Positions 1 to 5,668 of a stretch of 6,167 bases of DNA are shown here, in pieces. A program made the position numbers and the translations under genes. The notes under the pieces are model-generated. The model worked only from the letters and a program-made list of their open reading frames with translations, did not search any database and was not told where the DNA came from. Where the stretch lies: contig CALGII010000171.1 in assembly GCA_937915485.1 (NCBI GenBank), positions 1-6,167 of the forward strand, given 5' to 3'. The first letter of the stretch is position 1; each line of letters opens with the position of its first letter. This DNA comes from an uncultured Ignavibacteriota bacterium. GTDB lineage: Bacteria; Bacteroidota; Ignavibacteria; Tepidaquicellales; Tepidaquicellaceae.

Positions 1-96
1 GTCGAGATTGTTCATAAGCATTCTCATCGCGGCTTCCGCCTGCCAGTTCTTACAGGTCATTTTTGTTCCGGTTGGTGCTTTAATTATTCGTGACAT
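1..96 (-). CDS. hutU: Urocanate hydratase (urocanase), N-terminal 32 residues, cut by the window edge
   Basis: This is the 5' end of a minus-strand gene; the rest lies to the left of the window. The readable part starts MSRIIKAPTGTKMTCKNW and continues with a segment ending RMLMNNLD. Urocanases share a conserved start of the form 'APRGT-L-K-W-TEA-LRMLMNNLD', so the match is specific even over 32 residues. The enzyme uses tightly bound NAD+ as an electrophile to hydrate urocanate to imidazolone propionate, the second step of histidine degradation in the cytoplasm. The ATG at 96 is chosen because the family similarity begins a few residues after it. No Shine-Dalgarno is visible, but a Bacteroidota -7 box lies about 30 nt upstream. 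Whether other hut genes follow cannot be seen. Confidence 0.9.
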   Translation of the reverse strand, partial: MSRIIKAPTGTKMTCKNWQAEAAMRMLMNNLD

Positions 97-126
97 ATAA
101 TTGAAGTTTTATTTTTGGTATATGAA

Positions 127-134
127 CAAAGATA
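127..134 (-). promoter_or_regulatory. Bacteroidota-type -7 promoter box for hutU
   Basis: Read on the minus strand the bases are TATCTTTG, an exact match to the TAnnTTTG element recognised by the Bacteroidota primary sigma factor. It sits 30 nt before the hutU ATG, leaving a leader of roughly 20-25 nt. The matching -33 element (TTTG/TTG) is not clear: the expected place is a T-rich run. The box is seen directly; its activity is inferred. Confidence 0.5.
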
Positions 135-157
135 GATATTTGCGGTATGAAAAAATA

Positions 158-200
158 TTGATAAAAAAATAGTAAAGCGGAGAGCCTGCGGCTCTCCGCT
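158..200 (-). terminator. Hairpin terminator after the M13 peptidase gene
   Basis: A perfect 11-bp stem (176-186 with 190-200, AGCGGAGAGCC) has a 3-nt loop and starts 7 nt past the M13 stop codon. On the minus strand it is followed by TT, a short interruption, and then seven T (complement of 163-169). The stem is very stable; the U-tract is slightly displaced. It separates the peptidase from hutU. Confidence 0.75.
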
Positions 201-207
201 CTATAAT

Positions 208-2235
208 TTACCAGATTGAAACTCTAATTTTTTCCGGCCGGAACATTTTATTGCTTTCAGAAACACTGAACGCCTTGTAGAATTCGTTAATGTTCGAGTA
301 CGGTCCGTTTACGCGCAGGAAAGCAGGGGAGTGAACGTCTGTCATCACGCGCTTTGCAAGCATTTCGGGTCTGTAGTAAACCGCCCACGAGAAAGCGTAG
401 CCGAGAAAATATCTCTGGTCGGCGTTGAACCCGCCGATTTCCTTGTTCTCCTGTCCGTCCTTCGTCATCTTCATCGCTTCATAGCCGATTACAAGCCCGC
501 CGAGGTCGGCAATGTTCTCTCCGAGAGTTGCTTTACCGTTGATGCGCATGCTGTCGAGAACGACATAGTTATTATACTGCTCGACCATCAGTTTCGATTT
601 CTCGACGAACTTAGCCGAGTCCGAAGCTGTCCACCAGCCCTGAAGATTTCCTTTTTCATCGTACAATCTTCCCTGGTCGTCAAACCCGTGAGTCATTTCG
701 TGGCCTACGGTGCTCGCTCCGATAAATCCGAAAAGAAACGCGTCGTCAACTTCGCTCATTTTCTTTCCCGGAATCGTGAGTATTGCCGCGGGAAGAACAA
801 TCTCGTTGTTCGAAGGATTGTAATACGCGTTGTAAGTCTGCGGGGTCATGTCCCATTCGGTTCTGTCAACGGGTTTGTAAAGTTTTGAAACCATATCATC
901 GTAATGCCACTTTGAAGCGTTCAGAATATTCTTCAGGTATGAATCGCGGACAATCTCGAGCGTCGAATAATCTTTCCACTTGTCGGGATAACCGATTTTC
1001 TTTACCATAGTACCGAGTTTCACGAGCGCTTTCTTTTTCGTTTCTTCGCTCATCCAATCGAGTTTCTTGATTCTTTCACCGAAAGATATAGCCATCAGGT
1101 CAACGATGTATTTAGTTCTTTCTTTATCTTCGGGAGGGAAGTAAAGCCTTACGTATTCCATGCCGAGAATCTCGCCGAGCATGTCGTTTGTATTGTCGAG
1201 AACCCTTTTCCAGCGGGGTTTCTGCTCGGTTGTGCCGTTAAGAATCGTGCCGTAAAACCTGAAATGCTCATCGTCGAATTCTTTCGGCAGGTATTCAGAT
1301 AGATTTCTAATGAGGTGCCACTTCAGATAAGATTTCCAGTCGTCGAGCGTATATTTCGAAGACAACTTCTCAAGTCCTATAAAAAACTCAGGCTGTCCTA
1401 CAATGACGAATTCCTGATTCTTTATTCCCAGGTAACCAAGCATAGCGTTCCAGTCAAGCGACGGCGTCCGCTTGTTTAGTTCCGCAATTGTCATTCTGTT
1501 GTAGTTTGCGTAATCATCGCGGAGGTCCTCGAGTTTTCTTGAAATTTTGGCGAGGTCCGTTTCAATTTCAAACACAGCAAGAGAGATTTTCTCGTTGTTC
1601 GCTTTTCGGTCAAGAAGCGACATCGATTTTTCGATGTGTTTCTTGTACTCTTTTCTAATGTTCGCGGTCCTGCCGTCGGTGTTGAAGAAATAATCCCTGT
1701 CGGGAAGCCCTATGCCGCCCTGATAGAGCGTTACGACGTTTTTGTCGCTGTTCATCAAATCCTGCGACACATAGAGGGAAAAGAACGGTCCAAAACCGTA
1801 TTGCTTGAATGTTACCGCCAGCTCGACCGCCTCTGAAAAACTTTTTACGCCGTCAATTTTTTTTAAGTACTCTTCAACCGGCTTAACGCCCATATCGTTT
1901 ATGGAATTCTCGTCCATTCCGCTGAAGAAGAAGTCTCCGATTTTCTGAGTGTTGCTGCCCTTTGCGGCAATAACATCTTTTTGCGCGTCGAGGCAGATGT
2001 TGTAAAGATAAACGTAAACGCTGTCCTCTACGAGGTTGAAAATTCCGTACGTGTGCTCGTAAGGAGGAATCGGATTGGCTTTAATAAAGGAGCCGTTAGC
2101 ATACTGAAAGAAATCATCGGCGGGGTTCACGGAAAAGTCAATGTTATTGTTCAAAAAATACTTTTCCTGAGAGAATGTTCCGCTCGCCGCGGCAAGAAAA
2201 ATAACTACCGCTAAAAAGTTTATAAAATGCTTCAT
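208..2235 (-). CDS. M13 family zinc metalloendopeptidase (neprilysin/PepO-like), exported
   Basis: A 675-residue protein of normal length for bacterial M13 peptidases. Residues 1-23 form a signal peptide (Lys-His, then a hydrophobic stretch, ending ..GTFSQ) with no lipobox cysteine, so it should act in the periplasm or outside. The N-terminal M13 domain begins at NPADDFFQYANGSF (37-50). The catalytic domain shows the zinc motif HEMTH (H512, E513, H516), the third zinc ligand E573 in GENIADLGG with D577, the substrate-binding NAYYNP (469-474), and VHSPAFLRVNG with H635 and R641. These match neprilysin H583/E584/H587, E646, N542-A543, H711 and R717. The C-terminus ends RVSIW, as in family members that end in a Trp. 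All catalytic residues are present, so it should be active. M13 enzymes cut short peptides on the amino side of hydrophobic residues; the natural substrate here is unknown. It is monocistronic, with a terminator right after the stop, and divergent from the gene at 2364. Confidence 0.95.
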   Translation of the reverse strand: MKHFINFLAVVIFLAAASGTFSQEKYFLNNNIDFSVNPADDFFQYANGSFIKANPIPPYEHTYGIFNLVEDSVYVYLYNICLDAQKDVIAAKGSNTQKIGDFFFSGMDENSINDMGVKPVEEYLKKIDGVKSFSEAVELAVTFKQYGFGPFFSLYVSQDLMNSDKNVVTLYQGGIGLPDRDYFFNTDGRTANIRKEYKKHIEKSMSLLDRKANNEKISLAVFEIETDLAKISRKLEDLRDDYANYNRMTIAELNKRTPSLDWNAMLGYLGIKNQEFVIVGQPEFFIGLEKLSSKYTLDDWKSYLKWHLIRNLSEYLPKEFDDEHFRFYGTILNGTTEQKPRWKRVLDNTNDMLGEILGMEYVRLYFPPEDKERTKYIVDLMAISFGERIKKLDWMSEETKKKALVKLGTMVKKIGYPDKWKDYSTLEIVRDSYLKNILNASKWHYDDMVSKLYKPVDRTEWDMTPQTYNAYYNPSNNEIVLPAAILTIPGKKMSEVDDAFLFGFIGASTVGHEMTHGFDDQGRLYDEKGNLQGWWTASDSAKFVEKSKLMVEQYNNYVVLDSMRINGKATLGENIADLGGLVIGYEAMKMTKDGQENKEIGGFNADQRYFLGYAFSWAVYYRPEMLAKRVMTDVHSPAFLRVNGPYSNINEFYKAFSVSESNKMFRPEKIRVSIW

Positions 2236-2248
2236 AAGAAATTGTTTT

Positions 2249-2278
2249 TTTATATAATTATACGTAAATGAATCTCAA
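2249..2278 (-). promoter_or_regulatory. Possible promoter of the M13 peptidase gene
   Basis: On the minus strand TTGAGA (2273-2278) is followed after 18 nt by TATAAA (2249-2254), each one base off the classical -35/-10 hexamers. The predicted transcription start would leave only about 6 nt before the ATG, which is unusually short. A TTTG at the -33 position is also present, but the -7 box match is poor. AT-rich DNA produces such matches easily. Confidence 0.25.
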
Positions 2279-2286
2279 ATGTTATC

Positions 2287-2305
2287 TGAAAAACGCTGTT
2301 TTTCA
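2287..2305. promoter_or_regulatory. Perfect 8-bp inverted repeat between divergent genes
   Basis: TGAAAAAC and GTTTTTCA flank a GCT spacer, a 19-bp element about midway in the 128-bp gap between the divergent M13 peptidase and DNPH1-like genes. Its position suits an operator serving one or both promoters. The arms are largely A/T tracts, so chance is possible. It has no U-tract of terminator type and there is no reason to terminate here. Confidence 0.25.
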
Positions 2306-2363
2306 TTATTTCTTTTAAATTATATAAGTTAAATTTAATAAAACGCATAAAAGCAAATCTGAA

Positions 2364-2792
2364 ATGAAAATTTATTTCGCGACTTCCATAAGCGGGGTAA
2401 TCACAAACGATTCCGCGTATTACAACAAGGGACTGATTAACATTTTGAAGAATTTCGGTGAGGTTCTTACAGAGCACTTTTCAAACGCGGACCTTCAGAG
2501 GAAAGGGGAGGCGAAACTCACGGATAAGTTCATACACGACAGGGATGTGAAATGGATAGACGAGTCAGAGTGCATAATCGCCGACGTTACGAATCCCAGC
2601 CTCGGCGTGGGTTATGAAATACGTTACGGAATTGAACGCGGCAAAAAGATTCTATGCCTTAAAAGAAAAGACGGAAATCGTCTTTCCGCGATGATTAAGG
2701 GAAACGGGATGGTTGACACGGCTGAATACGGCAGTATTGCCGAAGCATCGGAAATCATAAAAAATTTCTTCAATAAGAATTATGGAATTTAA
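2364..2792 (+). CDS. 2'-deoxynucleoside 5'-monophosphate N-glycosidase (DNPH1/Rcl family)
   Basis: A 142-residue protein of the nucleoside 2-deoxyribosyltransferase fold. It follows mammalian DNPH1 (Rcl) closely: IYFATSISG at the N-terminus, GEVLTEH (32-38), FIHDRD (56-61), ADVTNPSLGVGYE (73-85), KKILCL and RLSAMIKG. The catalytic nucleophile Glu is E85 in GVGYE. D61 matches the conserved Asp exactly 24 residues before it, and Y4 matches the active-site Tyr. LSAMI with its Ser fits the 5'-phosphate binding region. Members cleave the N-glycosidic bond of deoxynucleoside monophosphates; the human enzyme clears 5-hydroxymethyl-dUMP. A cytoplasmic nucleotide-pool cleaning role is therefore likely. 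The general deoxyribosyltransferase activity is less likely because GVGYE and SAMI are Rcl-specific features. The ATG at 2364 is fixed by the conserved strand directly after it. The 3' end overlaps the next gene by 11 nt, which implies cotranscription and probably coupled translation. Confidence 0.88.
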   Translation: MKIYFATSISGVITNDSAYYNKGLINILKNFGEVLTEHFSNADLQRKGEAKLTDKFIHDRDVKWIDESECIIADVTNPSLGVGYEIRYGIERGKKILCLKRKDGNRLSAMIKGNGMVDTAEYGSIAEASEIIKNFFNKNYGI

Positions 2793-3447
2793 AAAGGCGA
2801 AGAGCGAGCCGGTGTTATTATTGAAGTACTTGCGAAAAACCGATAAGATACTGGACGTCGGCTGCGGCGGGGGCGCGCTCGTTAGATATCTGCTCGAAAA
2901 AAATTACGACGCGTACGGCACTGATAAAAAAAGCGTATTGGGAAAATCACTCTTAAGGTTCGAAAGCAGAATGCTCGGAAGGAGGCTTCATTACGGGAAA
3001 GCGGAGAAACTGCCGTTTTACGATTTGGTCTTTGACACTGTCGTTTTCTTCGCAAGTTTTCACCACGTTCCCATTAAGAATTTTGCGAAGGCTCTGAGCG
3101 AGTGCAGGCGGGTGTTAAAACCGGGAGGCAGGGTAATCATCATAGAGCCGCTGCCCGTAAAAGGACATTATTACGAACTTCTGAAACTCGCGAATGACGA
3201 GAAAGCGGTACAGGCTGAGGCGTATAAATTTATTAAAAATAGTTACCCGGATTATTTCGGAAAATATTCGGAGAAACATTTTTATATTCTGAGAACCCCT
3301 GATGATTTCAGAACACTGCTTGAAAAATACGTGCGGGGAGCGCGCAGGAAAAAAGCGATATGGAACAGGGCGGAAACATTAATCAACAAAAATACATATC
3401 CTGACCTGTTTAAGTCAACAGTAAGATTAATTTTATTATCGGCGTGA
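2782..3447 (+). CDS. Class I SAM-dependent methyltransferase (Methyltransf_11-like)
   Basis: A 221-residue protein with a Rossmann methyltransferase core. Motif I is ILDVGCGGGAL (23-33). The acidic residue at the end of strand 2 is D48 (YGTD), which should bind the ribose of S-adenosylmethionine. Motif II/III is FDTVVFFASFHHVP (84-97), followed by RRVLKPGGRVIIIEP (109-123), typical of UbiE/Methyltransf_11 enzymes acting on small molecules. The N-terminus before motif I is short (22 residues). The C-terminal 90 residues are basic and carry no domain I recognise; they probably form the substrate lid. There are no DNA-methyltransferase motifs (no NPPY or PC). The start lies inside the preceding gene (11-nt overlap), so it is very likely translated with the DNPH1-like gene from one mRNA. 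The substrate is unknown. Confidence 0.85.
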   Translation: MEFKKAKSEPVLLLKYLRKTDKILDVGCGGGALVRYLLEKNYDAYGTDKKSVLGKSLLRFESRMLGRRLHYGKAEKLPFYDLVFDTVVFFASFHHVPIKNFAKALSECRRVLKPGGRVIIIEPLPVKGHYYELLKLANDEKAVQAEAYKFIKNSYPDYFGKYSEKHFYILRTPDDFRTLLEKYVRGARRKKAIWNRAETLINKNTYPDLFKSTVRLILLSA

Positions 3448-3496
3448 TGAACACTGCGGTCCGTTTCTTGTATTGCAAAATATTTTAAAATTCATC

Positions 3497-3525
3497 TTGA
3501 CAAATCGGTTTTATAATCATAAATT
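3497..3525 (+). promoter_or_regulatory. Promoter for the structured RNA
   Basis: TTGACA (3497-3502) is a perfect -35 hexamer, followed after 17 nt by TAAATT (3520-3525, 4 of 6 to TATAAT). In the Bacteroidota model the same bases read TTG, 20 nt, then TAnnTT, the start of the -7 box. Both models put transcription start near 3532, about 12 nt before the closing helix of the RNA. Confidence 0.5.
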
Positions 3526-3531
3526 CTTTTA

Positions 3532-3750
3532 GTTCTATTATATAGGGTTGAGTTTCAGCAGCGCATAAAGATTGCCGCGGATTATACCGCGTGTAGATTA
3601 AACGTCCATCGACGTTTGCGGCCGTTCTGAGGACCGCCTGTCACGAATGTGACTTACTTTATGATGCAAATCTCACAAGAGATATATGCAAATATATACT
3701 GGCTCAACCCTTTTAAAAATGCCGTGATTCATTTCACGGCATTTTTTTTT
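3532..3750 (+). ncRNA. Candidate structured non-coding RNA, family not recognised
   Basis: The ends of the unit pair with each other: AGGGTTGAG (3544-3552) with CTCAACCCT (3703-3711), 9 bp. CAG (3556-3558) pairs with CTG (3699-3701), and CATAAAG (3564-3570) pairs with CTTTATG (3657-3663), all nested. Inside are four perfect or near-perfect hairpins: CGCGG 3576-3580 with 3587-3591; AAACGTC 3600-3606 with 3611-3617; GCGGCC 3618-3623 with 3631-3637 (one bulged A); GTCAC 3640-3644 with 3649-3653. On the 3' side lies ATCTC 3670-3674 with 3679-3683, and possibly ATAT 3684-3687 with 3692-3695. A strong intrinsic terminator follows at once. Local GC is higher than in the surrounding spacer. This is what a stable RNA gene or a riboswitch-type leader looks like. 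It is not tmRNA, SRP RNA, RNase P or a tRNA by any motif I know. 6S RNA shares the long-range closing stem, but a multi-hairpin core is not 6S-like. The 5' end is set by the inferred promoter; helices were found by eye, without energy calculation. Confidence 0.6.
3715..3750 (+). terminator. Strong intrinsic terminator of the structured RNA
   Basis: An 8-bp stem, TGCCGTGA (3720-3727) with TCACGGCA (3734-3741), has a 6-nt loop and is extended by A-T pairs on both sides. A run of nine T (3742-3750) follows. It begins 3 nt after the RNA's closing helix ends, which ties the two together as one transcription unit. The minus-strand reading would have five U, but no minus-strand gene ends here. Confidence 0.88.
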
Positions 3751-3921
3751 GTGCGCCGTGTTAAATTCCCGTCATTCGGACTGTTGCTCAATTATTCTTT
3801 CAAGGGCGTAAATTTACTGCTGCTCCTGAACTTAATCACTGTTAATTTGTTATATTAATTGATTTTTCTTTAATCGGAAATTTTATATTTTATACAATAA
3901 TAAAAGAAAAAGGTTAATAAA

Positions 3922-4338
3922 ATGGCTGAATGGGATATTTTAACGAAAGACGACATAAAAAGAATTCAGGACTCATACGGCAAGATTGAAGGCAGGTATC
4001 AGGAAACAGGCGATTACCTGTACAGGCATCTGTTCGAGTGCTGCCCCGACGTCGCCGATATTTTCAAGGTCGATATGAAAGAGCAATCGATGACCCTGAT
4101 GAGGATGGTGAAGACTGTTGTCGAGGGACTGAACAACGTTGACATTATAATGCCCGCGATACAGAAAATGGGACAAAGGCATAACGATATTGGCATAACT
4201 CCCGCGCAGTACGGATATTTCAAGGAGTCGTTGTTATATGCACTGGGAAAGGTTCTCGGAAAGGATTTCACGCCCGAAATAAAAGAATCGTGGGGCAGGT
4301 TCTACGACGTGCTGTCGGGACTGATGAAAGGGAATTGA
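3922..4338 (+). CDS. Single-domain flavohemoglobin-like globin
   Basis: A 138-residue haem globin without a reductase domain, similar to the globin domain of flavohemoglobins and Vitreoscilla haemoglobin (about 146 residues). Key positions are present: the proximal haem ligand H87 (F8) in GQRHNDIGI; Y34 at B10 in the YLYRHLFECCPDV helix; F48 at CD1; Q55 at E7; and Y97, exactly ten residues after the proximal His as in Vitreoscilla haemoglobin. Tyr B10 with Gln E7 is the distal pocket of bacterial oxygen/NO-binding globins. Likely roles are NO dioxygenation with an external reductase, oxygen handling under microaerobic conditions, or a redox partner of another enzyme; the sequence does not decide. 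It is a truncated-haemoglobin look-alike only in name: the helix pattern and H87/Q55 spacing fit the myoglobin-like class. It is monocistronic, with an A-rich weak RBS and a terminator just after the stop. Confidence 0.93.
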   Translation: MAEWDILTKDDIKRIQDSYGKIEGRYQETGDYLYRHLFECCPDVADIFKVDMKEQSMTLMRMVKTVVEGLNNVDIIMPAIQKMGQRHNDIGITPAQYGYFKESLLYALGKVLGKDFTPEIKESWGRFYDVLSGLMKGN

Positions 4339-4370
4339 AACATTAGGCAGTCTCCGTAATAATTGAATAT

Positions 4371-4400
4371 AAAAAATCCCCGCGGCAAGCGGGGATTTTT
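4371..4400. terminator. Bidirectional terminator between converging genes
   Basis: ATCCCCGC (4376-4383) pairs with GCGGGGAT (4389-4396) around a GGCAA loop, flanked by A-runs on the left and T-runs on the right. The plus strand ends in five T for the globin. The minus strand ends in a six-base U-tract for the propeller gene, whose stop lies 15 nt away. Confidence 0.88.
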
Positions 4401-4414
4401 GATTCATTCTCATA

Positions 4415-5668
4415 TCATTTGATTAAAACCATTCGCTTTGTCTCAATATAATTCCCTGCTATAATTTTACAGAAATATATACCGGATGAAAGTCCGCTTG
4501 CGTTGAATCCGATAATATATCTCCCGGCGCGAATATACTCATTCACGAGGGTCTTTATTTCCCTTCCGGAAATTTCATAAATTTTTATAGTTACAAAGAC
4601 ATCTTTCGGAATATCATAACTAATGTTTGTTGAAGCATTAAACGGATTGGGATAGTTTTGATTTAAAGAAAAATATTCAACTGATTCGGAGATACTTGAA
4701 ATCCAGACAAGTCCTCCGCTGTTTGTTGTATGAAATATCTTGCCAAGATTAGCGACTTCCCAGCCAACCGAATCGTTCGCAAAGAAAATTGAGTGTCCTC
4801 CATTACCTGGTTGAGAAAACCAATTGTATCCGCTATTCGTACTTTTGAAAATTAAGTACCCTTCGCCGACTGCCCATCCCGTATTTACGCTTGAGAAGAA
4901 GATGTTGTGAATTCCGTACGAACCGTTAGGAATGTTAGAAATGCTGTCCCAATTCGAGCCGAAATCGGTTGTTGTAAATACTTTTCGACTGCTGGTTGAA
5001 AGCCAACCCTTCTGACTGTTTATGAATGAAAAATTTCTGAAAAAGTAATAGTATGCTCCAACGGGAATATTTATTGAAAACCAGTTGTAACCTCCGTTAG
5101 TAGTTTTTCTCACGGCTCCGTTATTATCGCAGTATAAACCCGTCAACGAGTCTCTGAAATATATGTCCTCGATAAATCCGTAAGTGTTCGTTACGATAGA
5201 GTCAAAAGAAACTCCTCCGTTTGTCGTCTTGAGAATTTTTTGTTCTCCGCCTCCGGATATCCAACCTGTATTTTTATTGATAAAATGACAGCAAAGATAA
5301 GAATTCTGAGGTACGACTCCGTCACGTATTACCTGCCAGTTTATTCCCCCGTTTGTCGTCTTGATTATGGTTTCAAACATCCCGACGACATAAACCACGT
5401 TGCTGTCCAAAGGAAAAACTCTCTGCAGCGGCTTGTTTACGGGGAGAGCAACAATATTCCAGTTTGCTCCTGAATTTGTAGTCTTCAAGAGCATACCTTC
5501 CCCGCATGACCAGCCTGTGTTTTTGTTAATGAATTTTATACAATAAAGGTTTGCCGTTGTGCCTGTGTATTGCTGAACCCACTGGCTCCTGCAATCTTCA
5601 ATCATCAGTGAGTGTGCCACGATGAACACAAACGTAAGGAAAAAAGTTTTGAAAACTAAATTTTTCAT
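4415..5668 (-). CDS. Secreted seven-repeat beta-propeller (Ycf48/sortilin-like) with T9SS type A sorting domain
   Basis: From the ATG at 5668 the protein has 417 residues. Residues 1-29 are a signal peptide (MKNLVFKTFFLTFVFIVAHS...). The reading frame stays open upstream to an ATG at 5821, but those 51 residues are charged and would bury the signal peptide, so the shorter start is chosen. Seven copies of a K-T-T-N-G-G-x-N-W motif begin at residues 62, 103, 147, 188, 232, 275 and 313. They are spaced 38-44 apart and usually preceded by a NTGW.xG turn; this matches one blade each of a seven-bladed Ycf48/BNR-type propeller. Residues 336-417, opening with NQNYPNPFN and holding KIYEISGREI and LSSGIYF, form the C-terminal beta-sandwich recognised by the type IX secretion system and removed or anchored at the cell surface. 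These proteins are abundant in Ignavibacteria and their ligands are mostly unknown. The Ycf48 photosystem role should not be transferred. It is monocistronic. Confidence 0.9.
   Translation of the reverse strand: MKNLVFKTFFLTFVFIVAHSLMIEDCRSQWVQQYTGTTANLYCIKFINKNTGWSCGEGMLLKTTNSGANWNIVALPVNKPLQRVFPLDSNVVYVVGMFETIIKTTNGGINWQVIRDGVVPQNSYLCCHFINKNTGWISGGGEQKILKTTNGGVSFDSIVTNTYGFIEDIYFRDSLTGLYCDNNGAVRKTTNGGYNWFSINIPVGAYYYFFRNFSFINSQKGWLSTSSRKVFTTTDFGSNWDSISNIPNGSYGIHNIFFSSVNTGWAVGEGYLIFKSTNSGYNWFSQPGNGGHSIFFANDSVGWEVANLGKIFHTTNSGGLVWISSISESVEYFSLNQNYPNPFNASTNISYDIPKDVFVTIKIYEISGREIKTLVNEYIRAGRYIIGFNASGLSSGIYFCKIIAGNYIETKRMVLIK

Larger units (their letters stand above)
3448..3921. other. Gene-free interval holding a structured RNA unit and the globin leader
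   Basis: This 474-bp stretch carries no credible protein gene. About 3448-3496 is AT-rich spacer with no terminator for the upstream pair that I can see. 3497-3750 holds the promoter-like sequence, structured RNA and terminator listed separately. 3751-3921 is AT-rich and presumably contains the globin promoter. TTGATT near 3859 followed by T/A-rich hexamers is suggestive but not convincing. A-rich AAAAAGG at 3907-3913, 8 nt before the globin ATG, is a plausible weak ribosome binding site. Confidence 0.6.

Noticed and set aside
331..888. Long plus-strand open frame opposite the M13 peptidase, and other plus-strand frames at 783-1010, 1636-1836 and 1981-2214
   Set aside because: They lie antisense to a fully conserved peptidase gene, and their translations show no domain or signal. 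They are codon-bias shadows.
3447..3488. Short open frame starting in the TGATG overlap at the methyltransferase stop (MNTAVRFLYCKIF)
   Set aside because: Only 13 residues, and it runs into AT-rich spacer. A stop-start overlap of this kind arises easily by chance.
3627..3633. CTGAGGA inside the structured RNA, matching the hammerhead ribozyme core CUGANGA
   Set aside because: No stem II hairpin followed by GAAA, and no cleavage-site UH, in the required arrangement; the bases lie in the loop and arm of another hairpin.
3544..3711. 6S RNA as identity of the structured RNA
   Set aside because: The long closing stem and a 3'-side hairpin are 6S-like, but the core is a row of four separate hairpins rather than one irregular rod with a central bubble. 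Not excluded without a covariance search.
3544..3711. Retron-type msr-msd RNA, because the two ends form an inverted repeat
   Set aside because: No reverse transcriptase gene anywhere in the window, and no evident msd long hairpin.
3649..3858. A 69-codon plus-strand open frame in the gene-free interval, rich in Phe and Leu
   Set aside because: It begins inside the structured RNA and runs straight through the intrinsic terminator and its T-run (which gives the Phe residues). It has no ribosome binding site and no protein family resemblance.
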